From Gallionellaceae bacterium (GTDB lineage Bacteria > Pseudomonadota > Gammaproteobacteria > Burkholderiales > Thiobacillaceae), in assembly GCA_028714735.1 (NCBI GenBank), contig JAQTLU010000008.1, positions 62,001-126,000 of the forward strand: a stretch of 64,000 bases of DNA. The letters are read 5' to 3'. The notes beneath the pieces were generated by a model that saw only the letters and a list, made by a program, of their open reading frames with translations, was not told the origin of the DNA and ran no database searches. Shown piece by piece: positions 54,017 through 63,645 of this stretch. Position 1 is the stretch's first letter. The number at the start of each line of letters is the position of its first letter. A program made the position numbers and the translations under genes.

Positions 54017-54514
54017 ATGGGATGGCTGGACTGGTTCAAGACCCTGGCGTCAGGCAAGCCGGCCGGTGAATCGCCGGAGGCGGTGCCCACCCCGGCGTCG
54101 CAGGCTGCGGCAAGCATGCCCGAGCGGGAAGAGGAGGGTACGGTGGCCGGCCTCGATTTCAAGACCGCCATCGATGCCCACATGAAGTGGAAGGTGCGCC
54201 TGGAACGGTGCCTGGACACCGACAACGAGGAAGGCCTCCAGGTCGACACCATCTCGCGCGACGATCAATGTCCGCTCGGCAAGTGGATCCACGGCGTCGG
54301 CGGCGAGCGCTTCGGCAACCTGCGCGAGTTCCAGGAAATGAAGATGGAGCACTCGCGTTTCCATCTCTGCGCCGGCGACGTCCTGGCCTGCTGCGTGGCC
54401 GGCGACAAGGAAGGCGCCAGCCAGAAGCTGCGCTCGGGCGACTACACCCGCGCCTCGGAGCGGGTGAAGCTGCACCTGGCCCGGCTCTATGTCCAGGTCG
54501 CCAGGAAGGACTAG
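54017..54514 (+). CDS. Soluble CZB (chemoreceptor zinc-binding) domain protein
   Basis: A 165-residue protein with a short N-terminal amphipathic stretch 'MGWLDWFKTLASG', a Pro/Ala linker and a CZB domain: 'FKTAIDAHMKWKVRLERCLD', 'DDQCPLGKWIHGVGGERFGN' and 'MKMEHSRFHLCAGDVL'. The His, Cys and His ligands for zinc are in place. CZB domains sense zinc or hypochlorous acid and normally sit on chemoreceptors or diguanylate cyclases; here none is attached. A very strong ribosome site AAGGAGG is at 54003-54009. Confidence 0.9.
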   Translation: MGWLDWFKTLASGKPAGESPEAVPTPASQAAASMPEREEEGTVAGLDFKTAIDAHMKWKVRLERCLDTDNEEGLQVDTISRDDQCPLGKWIHGVGGERFGNLREFQEMKMEHSRFHLCAGDVLACCVAGDKEGASQKLRSGDYTRASERVKLHLARLYVQVARKD

Positions 54515-54552
54515 GCGGCGAGGTTGGGCAAAAGCCCGCGGCCTGGCCTCGG

Positions 54553-54581
54553 TTGACAGCCAAAAACACGGATGCTAATTT
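54553..54581 (+). promoter_or_regulatory. Sigma-70-like promoter before a small membrane protein gene
   Basis: Consensus TTGACA at 54553-54558, a 17-bp spacer, then TAATTT at 54576-54581. It lies 46 bp upstream of the small protein start at 54628, giving a leader of about 40 nt. This is the best promoter match I found in the window. Confidence 0.75.
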
Positions 54582-54627
54582 CACCCGGCATCTGTTTTGC
54601 CCACTAGACCATACCGAGGAGATAGAC

Positions 54628-54813
54628 ATGAAAAAGCTGCTGGCCCCGATCGCTGCCCTGTTTGTCGCTGCGCCGTCCTATGCCCTGCCCATCGTGACCC
54701 TGCACATGGGCGGCGCCCCCATGGTCGATCCCGTCCTGATGGTTGCCGGCCTGTCGGCACTGGCCGCGGTGATCGCGGTTCGCGTCCTCCGGCGCAAGGG
54801 CGGTCAGCAGTAA
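54628..54813 (+). CDS. Small exported/membrane protein
   Basis: A 61-residue protein with an N-terminal signal 'KKLLAPIAALFVAAPSYA', a short loop 'LPIVTLHMGGAPMVDP' and a C-terminal helix 'VLMVAGLSALAAVIAVRVL' followed by 'RRKGGQQ'. The layout of a signal, short body, hydrophobic helix and basic end resembles a sorting-signal tail, but no PEP or similar motif is seen. GAGGAGAT precedes the ATG, and a strong promoter lies upstream. Function unknown. Confidence 0.75.
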   Translation: MKKLLAPIAALFVAAPSYALPIVTLHMGGAPMVDPVLMVAGLSALAAVIAVRVLRRKGGQQ

Positions 54814-54858
54814 CGCACTGCCCGGCCCGAGTCCGAAACGGCGTCGGCACCCCCAGCC

Positions 54859-55704
54859 ATGGAGGCCCTTCTTCAGAACAATGAAGACGTAGTCCTGTTC
54901 GTGGGCATGGTGTCGGCGCTTGTTTTGGCGGCAATCCTGGAGGCGCTGATTCCGCGCCAGCCCGAGCGCGCGGACATCAACCGGCGCTGGGCCAACAACA
55001 TCGGCCTCACCGCCCTCAACCAGGTCAACATCACCTTTTTTTCGGGTGCTGTCGCGCTGGTCCTGGCCTGGTGGGGCGGCGAGGAAAAGATCGGCCTGCT
55101 CAGGCAGGTCGACCTCGGGCTCGTCCCCTCGCTGCTGCTGGCCATCCTGGTGTTCGAGTTCGTCGCCTACTGGTTCCATCGCGCCCTGCACACGATCCCC
55201 TGGCTGTGGCGCATCCATGCCGTGCACCACTGCGACACCGAGCTGGACTTCACGACCACCTACCGCAACCACCCGTTGGAGTTGTACGTCAATGCGCCGC
55301 TGACCATCCCGGTCATCCTGGTGTTCGGTTTCCCCATCGTGACCGTGCTGCTCTACCAGTTGCTCAAGACCAGCATCAGCGTGCTGGCCCACAGCAACCT
55401 CCGGTTGTCCCCGGCCGCAGACCGCATCCTGCGCCTTGTCCTGGTGACGCCGAATTTCCACCGCCTGCACCACTGCAGCGAGCGGCGCTTCACCGACAGC
55501 AACTACTCGGCCGCGTTTCCGGTGTTCGACTACCTGTTCGGCACCGCGCGCAACCGGCCGTATGCCGAGCATGCGACCATGGCGATCGGCCTGGATTCAT
55601 TTCGAGCCCCGCGGGACGGCCGCCTCGACCGTCTGCTGCTGATGCCCTTCGTCTGGCGGCCGGTCCCGGCCCGGGACGCGTCAATCCAGCCAGAAGCGGC
55701 CTAA
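54859..55704 (+). CDS. Sterol desaturase / fatty acid hydroxylase family protein
   Basis: A 281-residue membrane di-iron enzyme. Histidine motifs are 'YWFHRALHTIPWLWRIHAVH' (HRALH near residue 107 and HAVHH near 121) and 'FHRLHHCSERRFTDSNYSAA' near 201. Membrane segments include 'VVLFVGMVSALVLAAILEAL' and 'LLLAILVFEFVAYWF'. It would hydroxylate or desaturate a lipid; the substrate is unknown. It may follow the small protein gene in one transcript (45 bp gap). Its end overlaps the convergent TupA-like gene by 24 bp. Confidence 0.93.
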   Translation: MEALLQNNEDVVLFVGMVSALVLAAILEALIPRQPERADINRRWANNIGLTALNQVNITFFSGAVALVLAWWGGEEKIGLLRQVDLGLVPSLLLAILVFEFVAYWFHRALHTIPWLWRIHAVHHCDTELDFTTTYRNHPLELYVNAPLTIPVILVFGFPIVTVLLYQLLKTSISVLAHSNLRLSPAADRILRLVLVTPNFHRLHHCSERRFTDSNYSAAFPVFDYLFGTARNRPYAEHATMAIGLDSFRAPRDGRLDRLLLMPFVWRPVPARDASIQPEAA

Positions 55705-56487
55705 CGCGGCATCGTACCTGCCGATGAATCCCGGCTTGCCGGCATTGTGGGTGAAGGTGAACTCGCCGAAATAGTACTGCTGGTCGCAGACGAAGAAATC
55801 GACCCGGACGTGGTCGATGTGTCGACACAATCTTCCCAGTGCTTCGAGCAAATCCGCCGGCGGTCGAGGCGTTTCCGGCGCCTCCCGTTCGTAGCGCGTC
55901 GCGGCCTCCTCTGAGCCGGGCGGCAGGCGCAGCCAGTGCTGGTCGTAAACGCGGTGCGTCGCCCCCGAATGATGGAAGCCGCGGTAACCGACCAGTGCGA
56001 AACGGAATTCTCCGGAGAACAGGAACAGCTGCAGTTCATGATCGATGGGCTCGATCAACTGTTCGAACACGATGCCGGGATCGACGCGGCCGTAATGCCG
56101 TTCCCGGGCGCGACGCCTGGCCTCCTTTTTCGAATCCAGCCAGGTCTGGGCCAGTTGTCGAAGGAATGCCGTATCGGCGCTCCGGCCTGCGCCGGTCAGG
56201 CTCCGGTTGCCGCCCTGGACCACCCCGTCCCGCACCAGCAGGGACATGTCCCAGCCATGCGTGGCCTTCATGACGAAGGTGGCCGGAAGGCGGGCAATAT
56301 CGATCTCATCGGGGTGCGTTACGACGAGGTAGGATTCGGCGACCTTGAAATGAGGCCGGGCAATCGCCTTCGCGAGATGCTTGTCCGCCCAGGTCCGGTA
56401 ATCGACCCGCCGGTCCGGGTTGCGGCAGCGCCACGCCACCTTCTGCGAGTAAGTGCGCAGGGTCCAGAAAAACGGTTTGTCGGTCAT
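55681..56487 (-). CDS. TupA-like ATP-grasp protein
   Basis: A 268-residue soluble protein of the TupA-like ATP-grasp family, linked to polysaccharide or teichuronopeptide synthesis. Recognisable are 'YRTWADKHLAKAIARPHFKV', 'FVMKATHGWDMSLLVRDGVV', 'VFEQLIEPIDHELQLFLFSG' and 'VRVDFFVCDQQYYFGEFTFT', with 'NAGKPGF' near the end. It probably adds an amino acid to a sugar or peptide, but no polysaccharide cluster is near. GC content is slightly lower than in the neighbours. Confidence 0.87.
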   Translation of the reverse strand: MTDKPFFWTLRTYSQKVAWRCRNPDRRVDYRTWADKHLAKAIARPHFKVAESYLVVTHPDEIDIARLPATFVMKATHGWDMSLLVRDGVVQGGNRSLTGAGRSADTAFLRQLAQTWLDSKKEARRRARERHYGRVDPGIVFEQLIEPIDHELQLFLFSGEFRFALVGYRGFHHSGATHRVYDQHWLRLPPGSEEAATRYEREAPETPRPPADLLEALGRLCRHIDHVRVDFFVCDQQYYFGEFTFTHNAGKPGFIGRYDAALGRFWLD

Positions 56488-56590
56488 GGCGGAAGTCTAT
56501 CCACAACCTGAAAGCAACGGTAGGCGCAGCGGCTTCCTTATGGGGCGCACTACGGGCGAGGCCACTCCACCCTGGCTGCGCATGGCCCAC

Positions 56591-56977
56591 TTAGGGCTGG
56601 AGCAGACGCTCCATATTCCGGCGAATTGCATCGGGCTTGTTCTTGCTTTCGTTGATGCCACGGCAACTGTCGGAGACGATGCGCTCGCGCGATCGTCCGG
56701 GATGAGAAAAGTACAGCTTCTCGCAATCGCAGCGCAGACGTGATCTGACGGTTTTCGGTCGTACGCTGCGGACTTCCGCTACCCAGCATGAATCGGCGCA
56801 GCCGCAGGAATGGTAGACAAGGATTTCCCCCCGCGCCGGCCAATCCAATTCGTACTCGCCGGTTCCGCCCGAGGCGTGAACGTTGATCGAAACGAACATC
56901 GCACCGATGACAAGTGCGGCGAATTGCGGTGCTTGCATGTTGTGTGGTTTGACATTCACGTTGAGTGTCATGGTCAT
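56591..56977 (-). CDS. Hypothetical exported cysteine-rich protein
   Basis: A 128-residue protein with a hydrophobic segment 'FAALVIGAMFVSINVHASGG' that looks like a signal peptide, then 'EYELDWPARGEILVYHSCGC', 'ADSCWVAEVRSVRPKT' and 'RLRCDCEKLYFSHPGR'. Six cysteines in the mature part suggest disulfides or metal binding. The start is uncertain: ATG 56977 gives 13 residues before the signal, and ATG 56938 would start the signal directly. Codon use is more A/T-rich than the window average. Family unknown. Confidence 0.6.
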   Translation of the reverse strand: MTMTLNVNVKPHNMQAPQFAALVIGAMFVSINVHASGGTGEYELDWPARGEILVYHSCGCADSCWVAEVRSVRPKTVRSRLRCDCEKLYFSHPGRSRERIVSDSCRGINESKNKPDAIRRNMERLLQP

Positions 56978-57013
56978 GATGCAGGCGGGTTGGTCAGCAG
57001 ATTGGGTAACGAG

Positions 57014-57607
57014 CTAAAACCATTTGGCAAGCCCCCTTTCAATACGCGAACAGAATGCCTCAACCTCTTTGGCAGAAAGGCACTCAGCCTTGTAGAGCGA
57101 CAACATCTCGAACTGGCATGCGGGCGCACATGTTCCAAAAATTGCTGTTTTCAACACCCGTTTCACAGGTTGCCACAACAGTAGGCGATCCACCCACCAC
57201 GGCGAGCCAAGTGAGGTAATGGCAAGTGCTCGCCGCAAGTTGTGGAGCCTTGGTTTGATTGGGCCAAGATCGGTGGCGTGGTCGTAGGCGATGCCAGGAA
57301 CCCAGACACGGTCGAACCATCCCTTCAGGATGGCGGGAAAGCCAAACCACCAAGTAGGAAACACCAGAACGAGCGCTTCAGCAGAGAGCAAATGCTGGAT
57401 CTGAGAATGCACGGCCGAGGAGTCAAACGGATGCTGGTAGTAGCTCTGGCGCTCATTGGCGGTAAGCGAAGGCGAAAACTCAGCTTGGTAGAGATTTTCG
57501 ACCAGTACCTCGTGCCCAGCCTCGGTCATCGCTTGGATAGCAGATTGCGCCAAGGAATAACACAGGCTGTCGGCGATTGGATGGGCAACTACGACAAGAC
57601 ATTTCAT
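57014..57607 (-). CDS. NAD(P)H dehydrogenase (quinone)/flavodoxin-like oxidoreductase
   Basis: A 197-residue flavodoxin-fold enzyme of the NQO/MdaB type: 'CLVVVAHPIADSLCYSLAQS', 'EVLVENLYQAEFSPSLTANE', 'ALVLVFPTWWFGFPAILKGW' and 'FDRVWVPGIAYDH'. The 'PTWWFGFPAILKGWFDRV' motif is the FMN/FAD-binding signature. It would reduce quinones or electrophiles by two electrons. The gene is visibly lower in GC than its surroundings, suggesting acquisition. It follows no operon partner. Confidence 0.9.
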   Translation of the reverse strand: MKCLVVVAHPIADSLCYSLAQSAIQAMTEAGHEVLVENLYQAEFSPSLTANERQSYYQHPFDSSAVHSQIQHLLSAEALVLVFPTWWFGFPAILKGWFDRVWVPGIAYDHATDLGPIKPRLHNLRRALAITSLGSPWWVDRLLLWQPVKRVLKTAIFGTCAPACQFEMLSLYKAECLSAKEVEAFCSRIERGLAKWF

Positions 57608-57831
57608 GTTGAAAATGGCCTACGCGATACGGTATCCATGCGGGTTAACGTAAATTCGACATCACGCCGCGCTTTGTGATGGATGGATGCAGGTCATCTG
57701 CGATAACTCCCTGTTGTCGTTCTCGGGGCGATCTTAAACTTCGCGCGTCCAGCAAACAACGGCGAATCAGACCTTCCGGGCGGCGCTGCCATGACATGAC
57801 GCCGTCATCGGGATTCAGATAGTATTGGCCT
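57608..57831. other. Lower-GC intergenic stretch
   Basis: No convincing gene is seen between the quinone reductase gene and the next rightward gene. Short frames exist on both strands, but none has a ribosome site or a known motif. The stretch shares the lower GC content of the reductase gene, so it may be the edge of an acquired segment or contain remnants. Confidence 0.45.
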
Positions 57832-57876
57832 GTGTATGTCCGGCGTTCATCCGGCGATTGGCGCCTCATTTTTCCG

Positions 57877-58290
57877 ATGCCTGCTATCGTCAATGAGTTG
57901 GATATTTTCCATGCTATTCACTGGTTCATTTCCCTAGCCAAAGTGCACGACCCGAACTCGCCACCCCTGAAGCAGGCTCCCGCCAGCCGACTCGCGCCTG
58001 TCGAAGGCGCTCCAGGTCGGGGCGCAGTGGCAGCGTTTAGGCGCGAGCAGGACCTGATTCGCTTGGAACTGTCAAAGGCGAAGGATGTGATGCCCTTGCT
58101 GATGAAGCGGCGCAATGGCGGGCACTGGACCGTCGAGGAACAAGACTATCTATTGCAGCGGCTGCGCAGCCTGTCGCACCTGTCGACGTATCTGCTGGTG
58201 TTGCTGCTGCCGGGGTCGTTTTTCCTCATACCCCTGCTGGCCTGGTGGCTGGACCGCCGCCGTGGCGGGCAACGCGCCATTCGCCGCTAG
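57877..58290 (+). CDS. Hypothetical protein with a C-terminal membrane helix
   Basis: About 137 residues. The C-terminal part 'RNGGHWTVEEQDYLLQRLRS' and 'LSTYLLVLLLPGSFFLIPLL' then 'AWWLDRRRGGQ' recurs in uncharacterised proteobacterial proteins and weakly recalls the LETM1 type of membrane segment. The N-terminal half ('IFHAIHWFISLAKVHDPNSP') lies in lower-GC DNA and is not recognised. The start is uncertain: an in-frame GTG at 57832 and an ATG at 58090 are alternatives; the last would keep only the recognisable part. Confidence 0.55.
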   Translation: MPAIVNELDIFHAIHWFISLAKVHDPNSPPLKQAPASRLAPVEGAPGRGAVAAFRREQDLIRLELSKAKDVMPLLMKRRNGGHWTVEEQDYLLQRLRSLSHLSTYLLVLLLPGSFFLIPLLAWWLDRRRGGQRAIRR

Positions 58291-58347
58291 ACCTGGACGA
58301 CGACGGCCCGGGTTTTTGGTCGAGGCCGGCGTGCCGGCCCGGCGCCG

Positions 58348-59199
58348 TCAGTTCAGTGCACTGGCCAGCTTGCGCCGGTACTGCGCCGCCAGCGGGTCGC
58401 CGCCGAGCAGGCTGAATACCGACAGCAGGGTCTTGCGCGCGGCGTCCTCGTTCCAGGCGCGGTCGCGCTGGACCATTTCCAGCAGTTCGTCCATGCCCTC
58501 GGCGTAGCGGGCCGAGGCGATCAGGTAGTTGGCCAGTTCCAGGCGTGCCTCCATGGCGTCCGGTTGCACGGCGATCTGCGCGCGCAGGGCGGTCTCGTCG
58601 GTCTTGACCCCGGACCGGGCGAAGTCCAGCTTGGTTCGCAGGCGGGCCGCCCGCTCGTCGGCCTTCATCTCCGGCGAGAGCGAATCGAGCAACTGGCTGG
58701 CCTCGTCGATCCGGTTCAGGTGGGCGAGTATCTCGGCGGCGTCGATGCGGACATTCTCGTCGCTGGGGGCCGCCTGCGAGGCTTGGCCGAGGGTGGCCAG
58801 GGCGCCGTCGAAGTCGCCGGCGTCGCGCTGGGCGGCGGCCTGGATGCGCAGGTCGCCGGCCGGCGAGGGGATGAGGCGGTCGATGAATTCGCGCACCGCC
58901 GATTCCGGCAGGGCGCCGGAGAATTCGTCGACGATCTCGCCTTGAAAGACCGCCTTCACGGCCGGGATGCCTTTTACCTGGAAGTGCGCGGCCAGTTCCT
59001 GGTTCTTGTCGGAGTCGATCTTGGCCAGGATGAACTTGCCCTGGTATTCCTCGGCCAGCTTTTCCAGGATCGGTTTCAAGGCCTTGCAGGGGCCGCACCA
59101 CTCGGCCCAGAAGTCGATCAGCACCGGCGCGTGCATCGAGCCGTCGACGACGATCTGCTGGAAGTTGCTGGCGTCTACGTCGAAGGAAAACTGAGCCAT
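58348..59199 (-). CDS. cnoX: Thioredoxin-TPR co-chaperone, CnoX (YbbN) type
   Basis: A 283-residue protein: thioredoxin domain at residues 1-110 with active site 'FWAEWCGPCKALKPILEKLA' and loop 'VKGIPAVKAVFQGEIVDEF', then TPR-like helices 'QRDAGDFDGALATLGQASQA', 'NRIDEASQLLDSLSPEMKAD' and the end 'FSLLGGDPLAAQYRRKLASA'. E. coli CnoX works with GroEL as a redox-regulated holdase and lacks thioredoxin activity; here CGPC is intact, so it may also reduce disulfides. It lies 103 bp downstream of purB on the same strand, with a repeat half copy between. Confidence 0.93.
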   Translation of the reverse strand: MAQFSFDVDASNFQQIVVDGSMHAPVLIDFWAEWCGPCKALKPILEKLAEEYQGKFILAKIDSDKNQELAAHFQVKGIPAVKAVFQGEIVDEFSGALPESAVREFIDRLIPSPAGDLRIQAAAQRDAGDFDGALATLGQASQAAPSDENVRIDAAEILAHLNRIDEASQLLDSLSPEMKADERAARLRTKLDFARSGVKTDETALRAQIAVQPDAMEARLELANYLIASARYAEGMDELLEMVQRDRAWNEDAARKTLLSVFSLLGGDPLAAQYRRKLASALN

Positions 59200-59234
59200 G
59201 GTCGGGTCCTGTAGGTGAGCGGAATGGGTGCTTG

Positions 59235-59261
59235 GTCGCTCCCGCGCAGGCGGGAACGGCG
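59235..59261. repeat. Half copy of the dispersed palindromic repeat
   Basis: This 27-bp sequence matches the left half of the repeat in glcF at all but a few positions and keeps the CCCGC-GCAG-GCGGG hairpin. It lies between purB and cnoX. No second half is recognisable beside it. Confidence 0.7.
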
Positions 59262-59302
59262 TTCAGGTGCTGCCTGGATACTGGTGGCGGAGGCGGCCGA
59301 TT

Positions 59303-60742
<1,440 letters not shown>

Positions 60743-61336
60743 TCATATCGTCTTGCGGTCGAGCAGGGCCTGCGCCACGGTCATGGCGTCGACGTGTTCC
60801 AGTTCGCCGCCGGCCGGCAGGCCGCGTGCCATGCGGGTCACCTTGAGCCCCTTGGCCTTGAGCAGTTCACCCAGGTAATGCGCGGTGGCCTCGCCCTCGA
60901 CGGTGAAGTTGGTGGCCAGGATCACTTCCTCGGTGACGCCGTCCTGGGCGCGCTTGATCAGGCGATCGAGGCCGATCTCGCGCGGGCCGACGCCATCGAG
61001 CGGCGACAGCCGGCCCATGAGGACGAAATAGAGGCCCTTGTAGGCATGGGTCTCTTCCATCCGGTTCAGGTCCACCGGCATCTCGACCACGCACAACTGG
61101 CTGGGATCGCGGCGCGGGTCGGCGCAGCTGTCGCAGACCTCGGTCTCGCTGTAGTTGTTGCAGCGCGCGCAGGGTTTCAGGTGCTCCAGCGCCGCGGCGA
61201 GGCCGGCCGCCAGCCGGGCCGCACCCGGCCGTTCCCGCTGCAGCAGGTGATAGGCCATGCGCGCCGCCGACTTCGGGCCGACGCCGGGCAGCACGCGCAG
61301 CGCGTCGATCAGGTTGGCGAGAACGGTGGGGGTCAT
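60743..61336 (-). CDS. recR: Recombination protein RecR
   Basis: A 197-residue DNA repair protein that helps RecFO load RecA. The HhH region '[20 protein letters not shown]', the zinc finger '[19 protein letters not shown]' and the Toprim segment '[20 protein letters not shown]' are intact. ATG 61336 is chosen because the in-frame upstream stretch is a translated tandem repeat. It is the last gene of dnaX-ybaB-recR. Confidence 0.96.
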   Translation of the reverse strand: MTPTVLANLIDALRVLPGVGPKSAARMAYHLLQRERPGAARLAAGLAAALEHLKPCARCNNYSETEVCDSCADPRRDPSQLCVVEMPVDLNRMEETHAYKGLYFVLMGRLSPLDGVGPREIGLDRLIKRAQDGVTEEVILATNFTVEGEATAHYLGELLKAKGLKVTRMARGLPAGGELEHVDAMTVAQALLDRKTI

Positions 61337-61340
61337 CAGA

Positions 61341-61390
61341 GGCAAGGGGCAAGGGGCAAGGGGCAAGATTCAAGAGGCTCTTGAACCTTG
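61341..61390. repeat. Heptanucleotide tandem repeat plus palindrome between ybaB and recR
   Basis: GGCAAGG is repeated three times without change at 61341-61361, with a partial fourth copy. It runs into an inverted repeat with 13-nt arms 61364-61376 and 61378-61390 that match at 12 of 13 positions. The tandem repeat lies 4 bp upstream of the recR start codon, on the ribosome-binding side, so copy number could affect recR translation. Confidence 0.7.
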
Positions 61391-61407
61391 TCTCTTGTGT
61401 CTTGAAC

Positions 61408-61734
61408 CTAGAAAGGCAGCTTCATCCCGGGCGGCAGGGGCATGCCGGCGGTGACCGAGGACATCTTTTCCTGGGTCACGGTTTCGACCTTGCGCACGGC
61501 GTCGTTGACGGCGGCGGCGATCAGGTCTTCCAGCATCTCCTTGTCGTCGCCCATCAGGGAGGCGTCGATACTGACCCGGCGGACATCGTGCTTGCCGGTC
61601 ATGGTCACCTTGACCAGGCCGGCGCCGGCGGCGCCTTCCACTTCCATTTCGGCAATCAGGGCCTGCGCCTTCTGCAGGTTTTCCTGCATCTGCTGGGCCT
61701 GTTTCATGAGGTTGCCGATTCCGCCTTTGATCAT
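61408..61734 (-). CDS. ybaB: Nucleoid-associated protein YbaB/EbfC
   Basis: A 108-residue DNA-binding protein: '[20 protein letters not shown]', '[20 protein letters not shown]' and '[19 protein letters not shown]' match the family from end to end. It starts 4 bp inside dnaX (ATGA overlap). The order dnaX-ybaB-recR is highly conserved in proteobacteria. Confidence 0.96.
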   Translation of the reverse strand: MIKGGIGNLMKQAQQMQENLQKAQALIAEMEVEGAAGAGLVKVTMTGKHDVRRVSIDASLMGDDKEMLEDLIAAAVNDAVRKVETVTQEKMSSVTAGMPLPPGMKLPF

Positions 61735-63338
61735 GGTGTCTGTTCTCCGATGGGTTTGATGTTGGTCACGGTCGCGTCGAAATCGCGCACCAGGGTTTGT
61801 ACGAACGGGTCGTCCATGATCGCCGCCTCGGCCTCGCTCTGACGCACGGCCTTGTGGCGGGCGACGATCTCGGCCGGGGCATCGCCCGAGGTCGCGCCCA
61901 GTTCGAATTCGATCCGCATGGTCGGCCCGAGCAGTTCGCGCAGCGCGGCCCTGAGCTTGTCGCCCAGGCTGTCGAGCAGGCTCTTCTTGTCGCCCGGCAG
62001 GCGCAGCTTGAGCAGGTTGGCGCCGTGCTCGGCCAGTTCGCATTGCGCGGCCAGCATCTTGACCCCGCCATTGAGGCGGCGGCTGAGGGCGAACCAGTCG
62101 CCGTTGAAGGCGGCGGGCGGGCTGGACGCAGCGGGGGATGGGGCGCGCGTTTCCTGGCTGGGCCAGTCCGGCGCGGGTGCCGATGGCCTATCCGCGCCGG
62201 GGGTGGCGGCGCGCGGCGGGCTGGGCCGGGTCGTCGGCGGCTGTGCCGGTTCCTTGCCCGGTGCGAAGGCCAGCATGCGCAACAGGGTCATGCTGAAGCC
62301 GGCGTATTCGTCCGGGGCCAGTTCCAGGTCGCGCCGGCCCAGGGTGGCGATCTGGTAGTAAAGCTGCACGGTCTCGGGGTCGATGCGGTCGGCCAGTTCG
62401 AACATCCGGGCCCGTTCCGGCACGTCTTCCGCCACCGCTTCCGGCACGGTTTGCGCCAGGGCGATCTGTTGCAGCAGCAGGGCCAGATCCTGCAGGGCGG
62501 CGTCGAAGGACAGGCTGCGCTCGGCGATGGCCTCGGCCTCCCGCATCAGGCGGGCGCCGTCGGACTCGGTCAGGGCTTCCAGGAGCGGGTACAGGTAGGC
62601 CTGGTCGACCGTGCCGAGCATGTCCCGGGTCTGCTGTTCGTGCACCGTGCCGCTGCCGTAGGCGATGGCCTGGTCGGTCAGCGACAGGGCGTCGCGCATG
62701 CTGCCGGCGGCGGCGCGGGCGAGCAGGCTGAGGGCGCCCGGCTCGTAGGGGATGCCCTCGCTGTCCAGCACCTTGCGCAAGTGGCCGGCGACATGGCCGG
62801 GCGGCATCTGCTTGAGGTTGAACTGCAGGCAGCGCGACAGCACGGTGACCGGGACCTTCTGCGGGTCGGTGGTGGCGAGCACGAAGACCACGTGGGCGGG
62901 CGGCTCCTCCAGGGTCTTCAGCATGGCGTTGAAGGCGCTCTTCGAGAGCATGTGCACTTCGTCGATGATGTAGACCTTGTAGCGGCCCGTGGTGGGCGCG
63001 TACTGGGCGTTCTCCAGCACCTCGCGCATGTTGTCGACGCCGGTGTAGGAGGCGGCATCGATCTCGATCAGGTCGACGAAGCGGCCCGAGTCGATCTGCT
63101 GGCAGGCCGGGCAGACGCCGCAGGGCGTGGCCGACACGCCGGTGTCGCAGTTGAGGCAGCGCGCCAGGATGCGCGCCAGGGTGGTCTTGCCGACGCCGCG
63201 GGTGCCGGTGAACAGGTAGGCATGGTGTAGCCGGCCCTGTTCGAGGGCGTTCGACAGGGCACGCACGACGTGCTCCTGGCCGACCAGTTCGGCGAAGGAT
63301 TTTGGCCGCCATTTGCGGGCCAGGACTTGATAACTCAT
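61731..63338 (-). CDS. dnaX: DNA polymerase III gamma/tau subunit DnaX
   Basis: A 535-residue clamp-loader ATPase. Walker A is in '[20 protein letters not shown]', the zinc finger in '[19 protein letters not shown]', Walker B and sensor in '[20 protein letters not shown]' and '[20 protein letters not shown]'. Residues about 365-420 are a Pro/Ala linker, followed by a short tau C-terminal domain. E. coli tau has 643 residues. I saw no A-rich slippery heptamer that would make a separate gamma form. The structured element at 63348-63620 begins 10 nt upstream of its start. Confidence 0.96.
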   Translation of the reverse strand: MSYQVLARKWRPKSFAELVGQEHVVRALSNALEQGRLHHAYLFTGTRGVGKTTLARILARCLNCDTGVSATPCGVCPACQQIDSGRFVDLIEIDAASYTGVDNMREVLENAQYAPTTGRYKVYIIDEVHMLSKSAFNAMLKTLEEPPAHVVFVLATTDPQKVPVTVLSRCLQFNLKQMPPGHVAGHLRKVLDSEGIPYEPGALSLLARAAAGSMRDALSLTDQAIAYGSGTVHEQQTRDMLGTVDQAYLYPLLEALTESDGARLMREAEAIAERSLSFDAALQDLALLLQQIALAQTVPEAVAEDVPERARMFELADRIDPETVQLYYQIATLGRRDLELAPDEYAGFSMTLLRMLAFAPGKEPAQPPTTRPSPPRAATPGADRPSAPAPDWPSQETRAPSPAASSPPAAFNGDWFALSRRLNGGVKMLAAQCELAEHGANLLKLRLPGDKKSLLDSLGDKLRAALRELLGPTMRIEFELGATSGDAPAEIVARHKAVRQSEAEAAIMDDPFVQTLVRDFDATVTNIKPIGEQTP

Positions 63339-63347
63339 GGCCGGATT

Positions 63348-63620
63348 CTATCAGCCTGTCGGACTTTGGACGCGGGATGCGTTGGGTGTCTGGGCGGATG
63401 GATGCAAGGCGCGTCGCGCAGGCCATGGTCGTTCCATGGCCAAGTGGCACAACGCCGCAGACGTCGCCCAGACGCCCAACCCGAAGGGCCGGGCCGCTTT
63501 TTTCGCATGGCGGTGTTGCGGCTCACTTGTTTGGAATGACCAAACGGCGCTTCGCCGCGCCTTGCCCTACGAAAAAAGTGACCCCGGCGCACCCACGGCC
63601 AAAGTCCGGCAGGCTGATAG
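63348..63620. repeat. 273-nt structured non-coding element with 22-nt terminal inverted repeats
   Basis: The ends 63348-63369 and 63599-63620 are inverted repeats matching at 21 of 22 positions. Inside are two hairpin domains. Domain 1 has arms 63381-63396 and 63465-63480 (15 of 16) with a tip GGCCATGG-TCGTT-CCATGGCC at 63421-63441. Domain 2 has arms CTTTTTTCG (63497-63505) and CGAAAAAAG (63570-63578) with a tip GTTTGG-AATGA-CCAAAC at 63529-63545. The whole would fold into a Y. It fills the dnaX/pagL-like gap. It may be a mobile palindromic element, a structured RNA or a leader; no gene is convincing inside. Confidence 0.75.
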
Positions 63621-63645
63621 CAGAGCCGGCCAGGGCGGCCGGCAC

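Noticed and set aside
57645-57893. 82-codon minus-strand open frame in the lower-GC gap
   Set aside because: It overlaps the start of the rightward gene, has no ribosome site and shows no family resemblance.
61731-63338. Programmed frameshift in dnaX for a separate gamma subunit
   Set aside because: No A-rich or T-rich slippery heptamer with a following hairpin was seen near the expected place.
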